DNA from: Chloroflexota bacterium
GTDB taxonomy: Bacteria > Chloroflexota > Anaerolineae > Aggregatilineales > Phototrophicaceae
Direction: 5' to 3'
DNA: 64,000 nucleotides
NCBI GenBank assembly: GCA_026708115.1
Contig: JAPOVL010000025.1
Span: 62,001-126,000 of the forward strand
Shown here: positions 1 to 9,138 of the stretch, one piece after another
Layout: every line of letters begins with the position of its first letter
How positions within the stretch are numbered: the stretch's first letter is position 1
Notes under the pieces: generated by a model
Seen by the model: only the letters and a program-made list of their open reading frames with translations
Database searches by the model: none
Told to the model about the DNA's origin: nothing
Program-made: the position numbers and the translations under genes

Positions 1-573
1 AAACTCGGCTATCAAAGCAACCACATAATAGTTGATGCCAGCGCGTTTGTCCCGCAAAGTCGCGCTAGAGTGTTCTTGTTCGGTCATAAGGGGGCTCTCA
101 AATTGCCCGAACCACCGGAAAAGCGCAAAGACCTTCGTTTGCAGAGCATCGCAGAAGAGGAGGGGGACTGGTGGCCGACTGACCGCCTCCACGCGTTCAT
201 GCAAACTTTGTCGCCAGTGCAATACAAGCGTGTTTCAGTATACCAAGAGCGTTTCTGGCCAGGATACTATGGCGCGTTTCGGCGCACTCGAGGCGGTCGG
301 CCAGTATGGGAAGTCCGCGCTGATGAACGCGCCGGCGCGCTACGTACAACTCGCGGCGGATCGGCAAAGCAAGCTATCGTTCGTGCTGGGAGAGGCGACA
401 TAGCAGTGCGCTGGATGAGCTTGACCGAATACGCTCGGTTGCAAGGCGCTGAGCATTTGCGTTACGACTCTGTGACTCCTTCGCAAGCGATGTTCGCTCT
501 TGGCGACGCGGTGTGTGTCCCCGTTATCGAATGGCTGGCAACGCATTGCCTCATGCCGCTCTTGCGTAAATGA
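1..573 (+). CDS. DNA (cytosine-5) methyltransferase, C-terminal part (5' end outside window)
   Basis: The frame is open from base 1, so the gene starts upstream and only about 190 residues are visible; the track's ATG at 70 is internal. The fragment contains VPQSRARVF, typical of the C5-methyltransferase region before the target-recognition domain. Near the end, LTEYARLQG and the GDAVCVPV block match motifs IX and X, the helix that closes the cofactor pocket. It should transfer a methyl group from SAM to cytosine in a short DNA site. Its stop overlaps the start of the GIY-YIG nuclease gene (ATGATG at 570), so the two are translationally coupled and look like a restriction-modification pair. 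The catalytic PC motif lies outside the window. Confidence 0.9.
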   Translation, partial: KLGYQSNHIIVDASAFVPQSRARVFLFGHKGALKLPEPPEKRKDLRLQSIAEEEGDWWPTDRLHAFMQTLSPVQYKRVSVYQERFWPGYYGAFRRTRGGRPVWEVRADERAGALRTTRGGSAKQAIVRAGRGDIAVRWMSLTEYARLQGAEHLRYDSVTPSQAMFALGDAVCVPVIEWLATHCLMPLLRK

Positions 574-1220
574 TGCCAATAAAAGAACCAGAAGAAGTAA
601 AGGCGCTGTACAAAGGTGTTACGGCAGCACTAGATGCTGACTATGGTGACGGTCGCAAAGTTGGAAATTGCCAACATGGTGTCTACCTCTTCTATGACTA
701 CGACGGCGAACCGATTTATGTTGGTCGAACAATGGAGAGCCTCCGGACTCGCATCCGGCGTCATCTGACGAATCAAAGAACAGACGCCGTTGCCATGAGC
801 GTACTCGATCCTTTCGAGGTTGCTGAAATCGAAATGTGGCCGTTTTGGAATTTGGAGAAGGTCGAAGAGCGCAAAGCGAAACAGATTCTTGTTCGTGCCG
901 AATACACAGTCTATCAAAACGCCGTGAAGAGGTCGCAATTCTCCGTTATCCTGAACGAGCAAGACATAACCCGTGCCGACGAAATTGAACTACCTAAATC
1001 AATTCGCCTGTCCGTCTTGCCTGATGAACTACGACAGCAGCGAGAACACCCCGATATTCGCTTGGCGCGGCGAGCGCGTACAATTGCCAATCTCGCGCGC
1101 GTTATCAGTGAGCGAAAGGTGACAAAAGGTATTAGACGCACACTATGGGCGCAAGCGCAGCGACTCGCACACCTAGCCAAAACCAGGCTGGAAGAATTCG
1201 AGAATAGAGATGATTATTGA
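570..1220 (+). CDS. Eco29kI-like GIY-YIG type II restriction endonuclease
   Basis: The 216-residue protein has GVYLF at 37-41 and YVGRT at 50-54, the two strands of a GIY-YIG nuclease. Arg and His follow at 61-65 (RIRRH), then Glu111 and Asn117, the usual order of catalytic and metal-binding residues. Length and layout match the Eco29kI family, which cuts CCGCGG and is paired with a C5 methyltransferase, as here. The start overlaps the methyltransferase stop by 4 bases; a second ATG at 573 is also possible. The family is well supported. The recognition site is inferred, and CCGCGG does occur in the window (for example at 7271, 9501, 14489 and 49880). Confidence 0.85.
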   Translation: MMPIKEPEEVKALYKGVTAALDADYGDGRKVGNCQHGVYLFYDYDGEPIYVGRTMESLRTRIRRHLTNQRTDAVAMSVLDPFEVAEIEMWPFWNLEKVEERKAKQILVRAEYTVYQNAVKRSQFSVILNEQDITRADEIELPKSIRLSVLPDELRQQREHPDIRLARRARTIANLARVISERKVTKGIRRTLWAQAQRLAHLAKTRLEEFENRDDY

Positions 1221-1240
1221 CCGACGAAGCTCAATCTCCG

Positions 1241-2590
1241 CTAAGTTGATACACCAGCCCGCGTGATGGCGTCGCCCATGGTGTTGATGATGATATCCAC
1301 TTCCTCGGCGCTGATGCAGAGCGGCGGCGCAAAGGCAATCGCGGGGCCAATCGGGCGGGCCCGCAAGCCCATCTCCAGGGCCGCGTCGCTGATCTTCTCC
1401 GCCGTGTCGGCATCGCCTTCGCGGCTCTCCTTGCTCCGGACCACATCAATGCCCGCCATCAAGCCCAGTCCGCGGGCGTTGTCGATATTCGGGAACTCGT
1501 CAACCAGCGCCTGCAAGCCCTCCAGCAGCCGCTGGCCCATGACTCGGCTGTTCTCCAGCAAGCCGTCGCGCTCGATGATGTCGATATTGGCGCTGCCGAC
1601 GGCGCAGGCCGCCGCGTGACCCGAATACGTATAGCCGTGCATCCAGCTCTGATCATCCGGCGCGCCGTTGATCACATCGCGGATCTCGTCGGTCACCTGA
1701 ATGCCGCCGAGCGGCATATAGCCGCTGGTCACGCCTTTGGCGAATTGCATGATATCGGGATTGATGCCGAAGGCGTCGCAGCCGAACCAGTTGCCCGTGC
1801 GCCCAAAGCCGCAGATCACTTCGTCAGCGATGAACAGCACCTCGTATTTCTTGCAAATCGCCGTCACCAGATCGAAGTAGCCTTCATCGGCGATCATGAC
1901 GCCGCCCGCGCCCTGAATCGGCTCGCTGATGAAAGCCGCTACCGTGTCCGGTCCTTCGCGCAAGATCGCCTCTTCCAGTTCGCGCGCCGCCGCCCCCGCC
2001 ACAGTTTCGCCCTCGCGGAGCTCGCCCTCATAGCGATAGGGATTGGGATTGCGCACATGAATGAAACCGGGCATCACGCCGCCAAACATGGTGTGAAACT
2101 TGCTCATGCCCGTCGCGCTGGTGGCAGCCAGCGTCATCCCGTGATAGCCGGTCAAGCGCGAAATGATCTTGGTCTTCTTCACCTTGCCCAGCTGATACCA
2201 GTAAAAGCGCGCCGTCTTGAATGAAGTATCGCTGGATTCGGAACCGCCGGATGTGAAATTGGTGAAATTCATATTGGGGCGGAAGAAACCCGCCAGCTTG
2301 TCCGCCAATGCCGCCGAGGGCGGATTCGTCATGCCGGCGAAGCCAGAGCTGTAGGCGATATCCAACATCTGTTCATAGGCGACTTGCGCCAACTCGCGGT
2401 TGCCGTAGCCAATGTTCACATTCCAGAGGCTGGCCATAGAATCAAGGATCTTGCGGCCGTCAGTCGTATATAGCCAGACGCCATCGCCCTTCTCTACCAT
2501 GACGGCGTTCTCGGTCCGTGAGGGGTGGTACATCGGATGCAATTGCTGTCTGTCTTGCTCGATCAAGGTTGCGTGTGTATGGGCATTCAT
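1241..2590 (-). CDS. Class III PLP-dependent aminotransferase (omega-transaminase type)
   Basis: A 449-residue fold-type I aminotransferase. It shows the phosphate-binding TSGGSESSDT, the YHG motif, the IADEVICGFGRTG segment with the Asp that contacts PLP nitrogen, and the Schiff-base Lys in QFAKGVTSG (about residue 285). Such enzymes move an amino group from an amine or omega-amino acid to pyruvate or 2-oxoglutarate; the donor cannot be told from sequence. The start is placed at the internal ATG (MNAHTHAT) because similarity to the family begins there; the track's ATG at 2632 adds 14 residues of low-complexity lead. The gene is convergent with the nuclease gene, and a glycosyltransferase ends 75 bases upstream. 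Confidence 0.88.
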   Translation of the reverse strand: MNAHTHATLIEQDRQQLHPMYHPSRTENAVMVEKGDGVWLYTTDGRKILDSMASLWNVNIGYGNRELAQVAYEQMLDIAYSSGFAGMTNPPSAALADKLAGFFRPNMNFTNFTSGGSESSDTSFKTARFYWYQLGKVKKTKIISRLTGYHGMTLAATSATGMSKFHTMFGGVMPGFIHVRNPNPYRYEGELREGETVAGAAARELEEAILREGPDTVAAFISEPIQGAGGVMIADEGYFDLVTAICKKYEVLFIADEVICGFGRTGNWFGCDAFGINPDIMQFAKGVTSGYMPLGGIQVTDEIRDVINGAPDDQSWMHGYTYSGHAAACAVGSANIDIIERDGLLENSRVMGQRLLEGLQALVDEFPNIDNARGLGLMAGIDVVRSKESREGDADTAEKISDAALEMGLRARPIGPAIAFAPPLCISAEEVDIIINTMGDAITRAGVST

Positions 2591-2664
2591 CTCTGGTCGC
2601 TCGTTTCTCGCTTCGGTAGTGTCACAGAGCATACCGCAATTCGCCGATTAATTCGATTGTCGCA

Positions 2665-3708
2665 TCAGCGGCGCTTGATGAAGTCTTTGAGAATTCGAGG
2701 CGTAGACCGCGCAAGCGCTTGAGTCAGGCGTCGCCGCAGCATTTGCAGGAATTGCGCCGGCCGATCGGCGCGCATCACCAGCCAGCGTCCAACTCGGTAG
2801 GTCCAGGAATTAAGCAAGGCTTCGACATCGTCCCTGGGACGTAGCTCGTAAGGGCTGTCAGGCGCGCCGATATCACGCCACATTTGCAGCGCCTGCGGCG
2901 GATGCTCGCCCCGGTAACGATCAAGACAGCCGGGATATTCGTCGACGTTATGCAAATGATAGGGACGCTCCAGCGCCAGAAAGGCTTGCTGCGCCCAATC
3001 CAATGCCCCCTGCCGTCTCGCCCATTGGGCGCGGCTGTAATACTCCGATTTTTCCAGCACCTGCTTGGGCAACAGCAGCGAATAGTGATACATGCGGATG
3101 CCGCGTTCCCGCAAATCCGCCCCGCGAAGCCAGCGGCCCTCGCGCAGGTCGCGGCCTTTCTCGTCCACCACGGTCGGGGGACGATGCGTTACGTAGCGAT
3201 AGCCCGCGCCCCACTTGAACAAACGATGATATTCAGCCGCGCCGCGCCGCAAGTACCAGCTGTCGACCGTGTACCAGGGCGCGCCCCAAAAGGTGATCGT
3301 GTCGAAGGACAGGGCGGTAATGCTCGGGTCGGCCGCCAAGATCCCCAGCACGGTTTCCATGTCCTCGGGCTGATAAAACTCATCGACATCGACTTGCCAC
3401 AGATAGTCGCCGGTGGCGCGCTCGGCATAGGCTTGCGACATCTCGTCCTTTTCGCTCCAGAAACCGTCGCGCGTGACGATTTGCAGCTTGTCGTCGGGGT
3501 CTTCATTCCCTTTGAAGTCTTGCAGCGTTTCCAGCGTGCTATCGCGCGAATGGCCCTGGGCAGTCGCGATATTGCGCGCGCCGGGCGTGGCGCCTTCGAC
3601 CACGATAATCTCGCGGGCGTAGGGGTAGAGCGCGCGCAAGGTATAGCGGATAAATGGCTCGCCATTGAGAACGATAAGGCCAAAACTTACGCTTGGGATG
3701 TCGCTCAC
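2665..3708 (-). CDS. Glycosyltransferase, GT2-like
   Basis: A 347-residue protein that opens with FGLIVLNGEPFIRYTLRAL followed by IIVVEGA, a nucleotide-sugar-binding Rossmann start. VDVDEF near residue 130 is a DXD-type metal and sugar-nucleotide motif. The start is a GTG at 3708 that overlaps the upstream glycosyltransferase stop (GTGA, 4 bases). The track's longer start at 3831 would translate the end of that upstream gene in the wrong frame, so it is rejected. The pair forms an operon and probably builds a surface glycan or glycolipid; donor and acceptor are unknown. Confidence 0.82.
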   Translation of the reverse strand: MSDIPSVSFGLIVLNGEPFIRYTLRALYPYAREIIVVEGATPGARNIATAQGHSRDSTLETLQDFKGNEDPDDKLQIVTRDGFWSEKDEMSQAYAERATGDYLWQVDVDEFYQPEDMETVLGILAADPSITALSFDTITFWGAPWYTVDSWYLRRGAAEYHRLFKWGAGYRYVTHRPPTVVDEKGRDLREGRWLRGADLRERGIRMYHYSLLLPKQVLEKSEYYSRAQWARRQGALDWAQQAFLALERPYHLHNVDEYPGCLDRYRGEHPPQALQMWRDIGAPDSPYELRPRDDVEALLNSWTYRVGRWLVMRADRPAQFLQMLRRRLTQALARSTPRILKDFIKRR

Positions 3709-4955
3709 GAGAGACCGCCAAGTATCGACTGATAGAGTCCGATATACTGCTCGCTGATACGCTCCGCCGCGTATCGTTCCGCCACCCGCTGATGGATCCG
3801 CTCCGGCCACCATTCTTGGGCCAGCGACCATTCGATGCCTTGCCGCAGATCCTCGGCATCCGCCAATTGAGCGAGATACCCGTTCTCTTGATGTTGCAGC
3901 AAATCGCCGATGCCCCCGGTATCAAAGGCGACGCAAGGCGTCCCACAGGCCAGCGCTTCCAGCAAGGTGTTGGGCAGATTATCTTGCAATGCCGGCAGAA
4001 CAAAAACATCGCATGCGGAATAGAGTAGATTCAAACTCACGTTGTCGCGTAGTATGCCGATGCGGTGCATGGGTACATCAAGGTCTATTGACCCTCCATT
4101 GTCCTCATTGTCCGCGCCGAATATGACCAGTTCCACGCCATCGCTCTCCGCGAAGGCGCTCAATGCCTCGCGCAGGTAGGCAAAGCCTTTGCGAGGATCC
4201 GCAGTGCCGTCGACGGCGCCAAACAGCACCAGTTTCTTGTCCAGCGGCAAGTTGAAGGCATATCTCGCTTCACGCCGGTCCAGCGGCTTGAACGCGGCAG
4301 TATCGATGGGATTGGGGATGACCTCTATGCGTTTGTCGCGCATGACGGCGCTTTGGCCGGCGCAGCGCGCCAGCCAGCCGCTGGGGCAGACCAGCGTTAG
4401 CGGGACCTGTGCCCAGGCGCTGCGCTTCTGTCTGTTGACCCGGGCGCTGATGTCATCGCGCCCTGGCTCAGCTAGCTGCGGGCAGTTCCCGCAAGTTTCC
4501 AGGAAGCGCATACACTCGCCGGCATAGTGACATCCACCGGTAAACGCCCACATATCGTGCAAGGTCCAGACAAGCGGCTGCTCGATTGACGCGAGTTGCT
4601 GAATCGGCATAAAGTTGTCGCCCAGCCAATGCAAATGCACGATATCGGCGTCGAAGCCGTTGATCACGGGCGCAATCGGGTAGTTGAACAGGTTCAAGCT
4701 CCAGTAAGCGCTGCCCCCTATGCGCGGATGCGACTTTAGCAGGCCCTGGTGACGACGCGCCGCCAGCTTTCGCCGCGCCCGCGCCCACAGGTTGAACCGC
4801 GTCGCCAAACGATGGACGGTCCGGTCCGAGGTTGTCTTTCGCCATACCAGCATCTGCGCCTCGACGCCGGCATCACGCAATGCACGATGGGTACGATAGG
4901 CCGCGATTCCCGCGCCGCCGAGGCGGTCGGTGGCCGCAACTGTCAAAACTTTCAA
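3705..4955 (-). CDS. Glycosyltransferase family 4 (GT-B fold)
   Basis: A 416-residue retaining GT-B enzyme. The N-terminal acceptor half begins MKVLTVAATDRLGGAGIAAY, a glycine-rich loop typical of GT4. The C-terminal half has PNPIDTAAFKP, DPRKGFAYL and the EALACGTPCVAFDTGG block that holds the donor nucleotide sugar. A Cys-rich stretch around residues 140-165 (CHYAG..CMRF..CGNCPQL) is seen in polysaccharide GT4 enzymes of the WcaC type. It is the first gene of a two-gene operon with the GT2-like gene and is probably a cytoplasmic enzyme of exopolysaccharide assembly. The 144-base gap to menA is a divergent promoter region. Confidence 0.87.
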   Translation of the reverse strand: MKVLTVAATDRLGGAGIAAYRTHRALRDAGVEAQMLVWRKTTSDRTVHRLATRFNLWARARRKLAARRHQGLLKSHPRIGGSAYWSLNLFNYPIAPVINGFDADIVHLHWLGDNFMPIQQLASIEQPLVWTLHDMWAFTGGCHYAGECMRFLETCGNCPQLAEPGRDDISARVNRQKRSAWAQVPLTLVCPSGWLARCAGQSAVMRDKRIEVIPNPIDTAAFKPLDRREARYAFNLPLDKKLVLFGAVDGTADPRKGFAYLREALSAFAESDGVELVIFGADNEDNGGSIDLDVPMHRIGILRDNVSLNLLYSACDVFVLPALQDNLPNTLLEALACGTPCVAFDTGGIGDLLQHQENGYLAQLADAEDLRQGIEWSLAQEWWPERIHQRVAERYAAERISEQYIGLYQSILGGLS

Positions 4956-5099
4956 GTGCTATGCCCTTTGCCCCTCTCCACAGTCGATTATACACCCCAG
5001 CGCGGGAACTCATCGTCAAGGTCTACGCGCCAAGCCTGCAATTGGCGGCTCAATCCGCATATACTTGAGGCAGTTCGAGATAGCTAGGATAGAACGGAC

Positions 5100-6011
5100 A
5101 TGCAGCGATCGACCGCACAAGCCTGGTACCAAGCGCTCCGTCCGCGCGTCTTCACCGCGACCTATGTGCCGATGGGCCTGGCCGGCATCGCCGCGCTGGA
5201 CGACGGCGTCTTTGACGCGCCGGTTTTCTTGCTGGCGCTGATCGGCACGCTCTTGCTGCAAAGCGCCGCCAACTTGATCAACGAGTACATGGACTACCGC
5301 CGCGGCGCCGACCGGCTCAAGCAGGCGGGTCAAGGCATGACCATCAAGAACAAGATCCTCGCGCCGGCCAGCGTCCGCAACGGCGCGGTTTTCACGACCG
5401 TGGCCGGATGCCTGATTGGCCTGTTCCTGCTGGCGCAGAGCGGTCCCCTGCTTTGGATCATCGGCATTGGCGGCGTGTTGGTCGCGATAAGCTATACGGC
5501 CGGTCCCTTTCCGCTGGCCTATCATGGTTTGGGCGAGATCGCCGTCGCCATCTTCATGGGTCCCGCAATCGTTGTCGGCGCCTACTATGTAATGTCGCCA
5601 ACAGTTGACGAGCCGCGCCTGGCCGAGCTTTGTCTGATCGCTTTGCCCATCGCCTTGATGGTCGCGGCTATCCTGCACGCGAACAACATCCGCGATATGG
5701 ATGCCGACCGTGCCGTCAACAAACGTACGCTGGCTGTCCGCTTCGGCATCCGCTTCGCCCGCGCCGAGTATGTCTTCCTGGTCTTGGGCGCCTATGCCGC
5801 GCAGGCCCTCGTCACGGCTGCCGGCCTTTTGCCCGTCGCCACCCTCTTGACGCTCATCACATTGCCCGAGGCCATGCGCCTGATCCGCATCGTCAGGACC
5901 AGCCGCGCAGTGCCGCTCTTGCACCAGGCGCAAGGACGCACCGCCAAGCTGCACGGGCAATTCGGCCTGCTCCTGGTCTTGGGCTGGCTGTTCAGCTTGA
6001 TATCTGCCTAG
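5100..6011 (+). CDS. menA: 1,4-dihydroxy-2-naphthoate polyprenyltransferase (MenA, UbiA superfamily)
   Basis: A 303-residue membrane protein with about eight hydrophobic segments. The two Asp-rich prenyl-diphosphate motifs are NEYMDYRRGAD (residues 61-71) and NNIRDMDADRAVNKRTLAV (195-213). The second, with KRTLAV, is characteristic of MenA rather than UbiA or heme O synthase. It attaches a polyprenyl chain to dihydroxynaphthoate with loss of CO2, the step that makes demethylmenaquinone in the membrane. No other men genes are visible in the window. A menaquinone-based respiratory chain is therefore inferred. Confidence 0.85.
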   Translation: MQRSTAQAWYQALRPRVFTATYVPMGLAGIAALDDGVFDAPVFLLALIGTLLLQSAANLINEYMDYRRGADRLKQAGQGMTIKNKILAPASVRNGAVFTTVAGCLIGLFLLAQSGPLLWIIGIGGVLVAISYTAGPFPLAYHGLGEIAVAIFMGPAIVVGAYYVMSPTVDEPRLAELCLIALPIALMVAAILHANNIRDMDADRAVNKRTLAVRFGIRFARAEYVFLVLGAYAAQALVTAAGLLPVATLLTLITLPEAMRLIRIVRTSRAVPLLHQAQGRTAKLHGQFGLLLVLGWLFSLISA

Positions 6012-6144
6012 GCGCCGGGGCCATGTATTCAAGGGCAATCGTTGTCTTTAGCGGCGTTTGCCCGTAGACTAATTGTGGTGATGCCATGACGAAGCGGACT
6101 GGAGCTATCGCGACCGTTCGCGTGGGCGCGAAGGCGGGTGACAA

Positions 6145-7170
6145 GTGCATGCAGACAACAATACAACTGTGAATCCTGAACCCGAGGCGGTTGCTCGCCA
6201 AGCGATTCCGGCTGACGAGATCGAGAATCTGGCCAGGCAAATCGGCGAGAAACTGGGCGAAAAGACGGGCAAGCCCATGCGACAGATCACTCAGATGATC
6301 GAGATATGCGGTCCGGCCTTTGTCGAGAAGATTCTGGCGGACACCGAAGCGGCGGAAGCCGCCGGCGGTATCTTGACCCATGACAAAAAGCGGCGCCGCA
6401 CCAAAGGCGGCGTATTTTTCTTTTTGGCGAAAGGCGAGATGGATCCGGATTCGCTCGCGCGCGTTTTTCCCAATTTCGGCAAACACGGCGACGGTTCCAT
6501 TATGCCGCCTGGTATCGATTGGGCAGAGCGCCTCTCGCACATGGAAGCGCTGCGCGAAGCGCCCGGCCGGATCAATAACCTGACAGTGAACTTGATCGGT
6601 CGTCCCGGCGCGCTGCATATCGAGGGCAGCAGCGTCATGACGGTCATCGAACAGCAGGATGTGAAAGCGCCTCCCTACCCAAAGGGCGTGCCGCCCTTCG
6701 ATACAGTCGAGGATGTCACCAGATATTACGTTTTCATGGGGCTACGACATTGGCGGAAAGTGGAGAAGCCGCTGGAAAATGAAGACGATATGCTCGTCAT
6801 CGAAGGCAGCGCCATCTATGACGAGCAATTAGGTGGCATCACCGTGTTGTCCACCGGCGTTTCCACCAAGGTCCTGGAAAGCCAGAAGCGCCAACAGGGC
6901 AAGAAGAGCGCGGGCCAAGCCGTCAAAGGCCCCACAGGCGGCAAGTCAGGGGGGCTTGCTAGAATGATCACTGAGCCGCCCGACTTGACAGGCTTGCCCG
7001 AAGAGAGCGCCGACAAGCTGCGTCAGCTATTCAGCGCTGCGGAAAAGCTGCGTCAGAAGATCGACAGTACGGAAGACAAAGGGCAGAACTCCGGCCTGGC
7101 GATGACGCGACGCTTGCTCGAGCAAACCGAGAAGCAGATAGCCACGTTGGTCAAGCAATACAATCTATAG
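6145..7170 (+). CDS. Bacterial PHAX-type RNA-binding-domain protein
   Basis: A 341-residue protein starting at GTG 6145 behind a GGCGGGTG Shine-Dalgarno-like stretch. Residues 25-110 match the RNA-binding domain of the eukaryotic snRNA export adaptor PHAX. That domain has a helical run ending in IEICG, then ADTEAAEAAGG, and the hallmark KRRRTKGGVFFFLAK (human PHAX has SRRRTPGGVFLNLLK). Residues 150-245 form a second block (PPYPKGVPP, HWRKVEKPL, DDMLVIEG, STKVLE) that, from memory, also follows the PHAX domain in other bacterial members. The tail is charged and probably coiled. Cytoplasmic single-stranded RNA binding is inferred; the biological role is unknown. Confidence 0.78.
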   Translation: MHADNNTTVNPEPEAVARQAIPADEIENLARQIGEKLGEKTGKPMRQITQMIEICGPAFVEKILADTEAAEAAGGILTHDKKRRRTKGGVFFFLAKGEMDPDSLARVFPNFGKHGDGSIMPPGIDWAERLSHMEALREAPGRINNLTVNLIGRPGALHIEGSSVMTVIEQQDVKAPPYPKGVPPFDTVEDVTRYYVFMGLRHWRKVEKPLENEDDMLVIEGSAIYDEQLGGITVLSTGVSTKVLESQKRQQGKKSAGQAVKGPTGGKSGGLARMITEPPDLTGLPEESADKLRQLFSAAEKLRQKIDSTEDKGQNSGLAMTRRLLEQTEKQIATLVKQYNL

Positions 7171-7176
7171 CCGGCG

Positions 7177-7992
7177 TCACCAGTGCCAGATTTGGTCCCA
7201 GGCGCCCTGCCAGTTTTGGGCGCGACTGTATACCTTCTGCAAATTGCGGTCCAGTTCTACGCCCGGCCGGCCGCGGAATTCCTCCATCTTCTCCACCTGG
7301 TCAACCTCAACAGTGATGGTCACGGGAGAGGCCGGCACGTAGGGCGCAACGGCCGTCAGGTCCCCCAAGGCGCGGAAAGCGCCGTCCTCGATCATCTCAC
7401 GCGCGCGCAGTGGCGGGATCTGCCGAGCGGAATAGCGGCTCAAGCCCTTTTTCACGGCGACGGTGGTCAATCCCGCGCCCAAAAGCCCGGTCGCTTCGCG
7501 GCAAACGGCCTCGTCCCCGGTGACGAGCAGCACCGGGCAAGCATAATGACCGCAGAGGGCGGCGTTGACGCCGACTTCGCCCACCAGATCGTCATTGAAC
7601 CAGAGGTTGTGCCACTTGACCGTCGAAATGGTATGGCACATGACGCCATCCGCCGTGTTATTGCGGGCGTGCATGCCGACCAGCAGGCAGGCGTCGGCGC
7701 CCTTTTCCAGCAATTCAGTATAGCGCGACCAGGCATGATGGGCGACCCAGGTGCAGTTGGTATCCAGCAGTTCCGGGACCAGGGAATTGAAGGACCAGTC
7801 GCCGCCGGCGCCGTGGCAATCGACCACCACGATTTCTTCCGCGCCGGCGCGTTTGGCGCCGCGGACAGCGGCATTGATCTCCTCGGTATAGAGCTTCCGG
7901 CCCTCTTCATACATGGGCGCGCCGCCATTGACCTGGCTCCAAGCGACGATGCCGCTGACGCCTTCCATATCCGTCATAATGAGTATTTTCAT
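7177..7992 (-). CDS. dppA: M55 family D-aminopeptidase (DppA-like)
   Basis: A 271-residue protein, the usual length for DppA. It begins MKILIMTDMEGVSGI, giving metal ligands Asp8 and Glu10. His60 lies in VDCHGAGG, His108 in GMHARNN, a candidate catalytic His120 in VMCHT, and Glu139 in LVGEVGVNA. The family is a zinc-dependent decamer that releases N-terminal D-amino acids from short peptides such as D-Ala-D-Ala. Its gene lies 67 bases downstream of the dipeptide epimerase on the same strand, so the two probably act together on peptides from cell walls. Confidence 0.88.
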   Translation of the reverse strand: MKILIMTDMEGVSGIVAWSQVNGGAPMYEEGRKLYTEEINAAVRGAKRAGAEEIVVVDCHGAGGDWSFNSLVPELLDTNCTWVAHHAWSRYTELLEKGADACLLVGMHARNNTADGVMCHTISTVKWHNLWFNDDLVGEVGVNAALCGHYACPVLLVTGDEAVCREATGLLGAGLTTVAVKKGLSRYSARQIPPLRAREMIEDGAFRALGDLTAVAPYVPASPVTITVEVDQVEKMEEFRGRPGVELDRNLQKVYSRAQNWQGAWDQIWHW

Positions 7993-8058
7993 CGCTTGAT
8001 CTCCTCGTTCCCTTCGAGCTTTAGATGGCCGCCGCCGCGTCGGGCCCGCTCGGCCCTG

Positions 8059-9138
8059 TCAAATCGACGCCGCGATGAGCTCCTCCAATGCCGCCCCCGC
8101 CTCCGCCAAAGACAGCCAGCCATCCCTGATGGTTGGCGCGAGGGATAGATCGGCGTCGGTCTTCAAGAAGAAGCTACATTCGCTGGCGCAGGTTACAGGC
8201 GCCTGCGCCGCAAATATGGCGGCATGCAAGCAACCCAGCAGCGAGCTAGCCTGCGAACCTACCATCACGTCTTTGCCCGCTTTGGCGCAGGCTTGCAACA
8301 TGGCACTGGAAGCCGAGAAACCGGTGCGCGCTGTCTTGATATTGAGGATGTCGAAGGTATCAAATTCCAGTTCCCGCCGCAGGTCCGCCAGCGTAAATGC
8401 CGAGTCGTCGGCGATGATCGCCATTCGGCAGCGCCCCCGCAATGCCCGGCGCGCGCGGATGCGTTCCACCGGCAGCGCTTCTTCACAATGAATCACACCC
8501 AAGTCGTGCAGGGCATTCAATGTGCCCGCCGCGCTGTCTTCGTCGAGCGTCTGGTTGGCATCGACATAGAATTGAGCGGCCGGGAAGCGCGCGACAAGCG
8601 CCCGAATGGTCTCGGTCACTGTCGCGATGTCCTTGCCGATTTTCACTTTGAATACACGCAGGCCAGCGCGATAAGCGTCCGCTACATCGGCCAGGACCGC
8701 ATCCGCCGCGCCGGTACTGACGATATAACTGAGCCGGATTCGCTGGCGCGCAGCGCCGAGGTGCCCCGCCAGCGTCGTCCCGGTAGCGCGGCAAAGCGCC
8801 TGATGCAGCGCCATGTCGGTCGCGCCCTTGGCAGTGTTGTTGTTCTTGATCTGGTCCATCCGCTTGCTCAGGTTGGCGACGCATTGAAAGGACCCCAACT
8901 CAGCGCCTTTTAGCAGCGGGGCCAGGTACGATTCCACGATGGCGGCGATCGAGGCTTGGGTCTCGCCATAGATGCTGGGTCGCGGGGCGGCTTCGGCAAT
9001 GCCGATGCTGCCGTCCGAAAGTTCGACGCGAATCAATACGTGCTCCAGCGCCCGCAGTTCGTCTGCCCGGCCCCACTTCAAGGGCTGCTGCAGCGGCACT
9101 TCAAAGGGCAGGGCCCGTATGTCTCTAACCTTGAGCAT
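8059..9138 (-). CDS. Dipeptide epimerase (enolase superfamily, Ala-Glu epimerase-like)
   Basis: About 359 residues with the N-terminal capping domain and a TIM barrel of the muconate-cycloisomerase subgroup. Catalytic elements in order are KxK (VFKVKIGKD, about K164/K166), Asp in YVDANQ (193), Glu in CEEALP (219), Asp in IADDSA (244) and the distal Lys in LNIKTARTG (268). This two-lysine set is that of L-Ala-D/L-Glu epimerases, which invert a dipeptide alpha carbon during murein peptide recycling. The start is the ATG at 9138 (MLKVRDIRAL), which overlaps the upstream P-loop gene by 14 bases. The exact dipeptide substrate is not predictable. Confidence 0.84.
   Translation of the reverse strand: MLKVRDIRALPFEVPLQQPLKWGRADELRALEHVLIRVELSDGSIGIAEAAPRPSIYGETQASIAAIVESYLAPLLKGAELGSFQCVANLSKRMDQIKNNNTAKGATDMALHQALCRATGTTLAGHLGAARQRIRLSYIVSTGAADAVLADVADAYRAGLRVFKVKIGKDIATVTETIRALVARFPAAQFYVDANQTLDEDSAAGTLNALHDLGVIHCEEALPVERIRARRALRGRCRMAIIADDSAFTLADLRRELEFDTFDILNIKTARTGFSASSAMLQACAKAGKDVMVGSQASSLLGCLHAAIFAAQAPVTCASECSFFLKTDADLSLAPTIRDGWLSLAEAGAALEELIAASI

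Noticed and set aside
5016-6038. 340-residue minus-strand ORF opposite menA
   Set aside because: Gln/Asp/His-rich composition typical of the complement of a hydrophobic membrane-protein gene.
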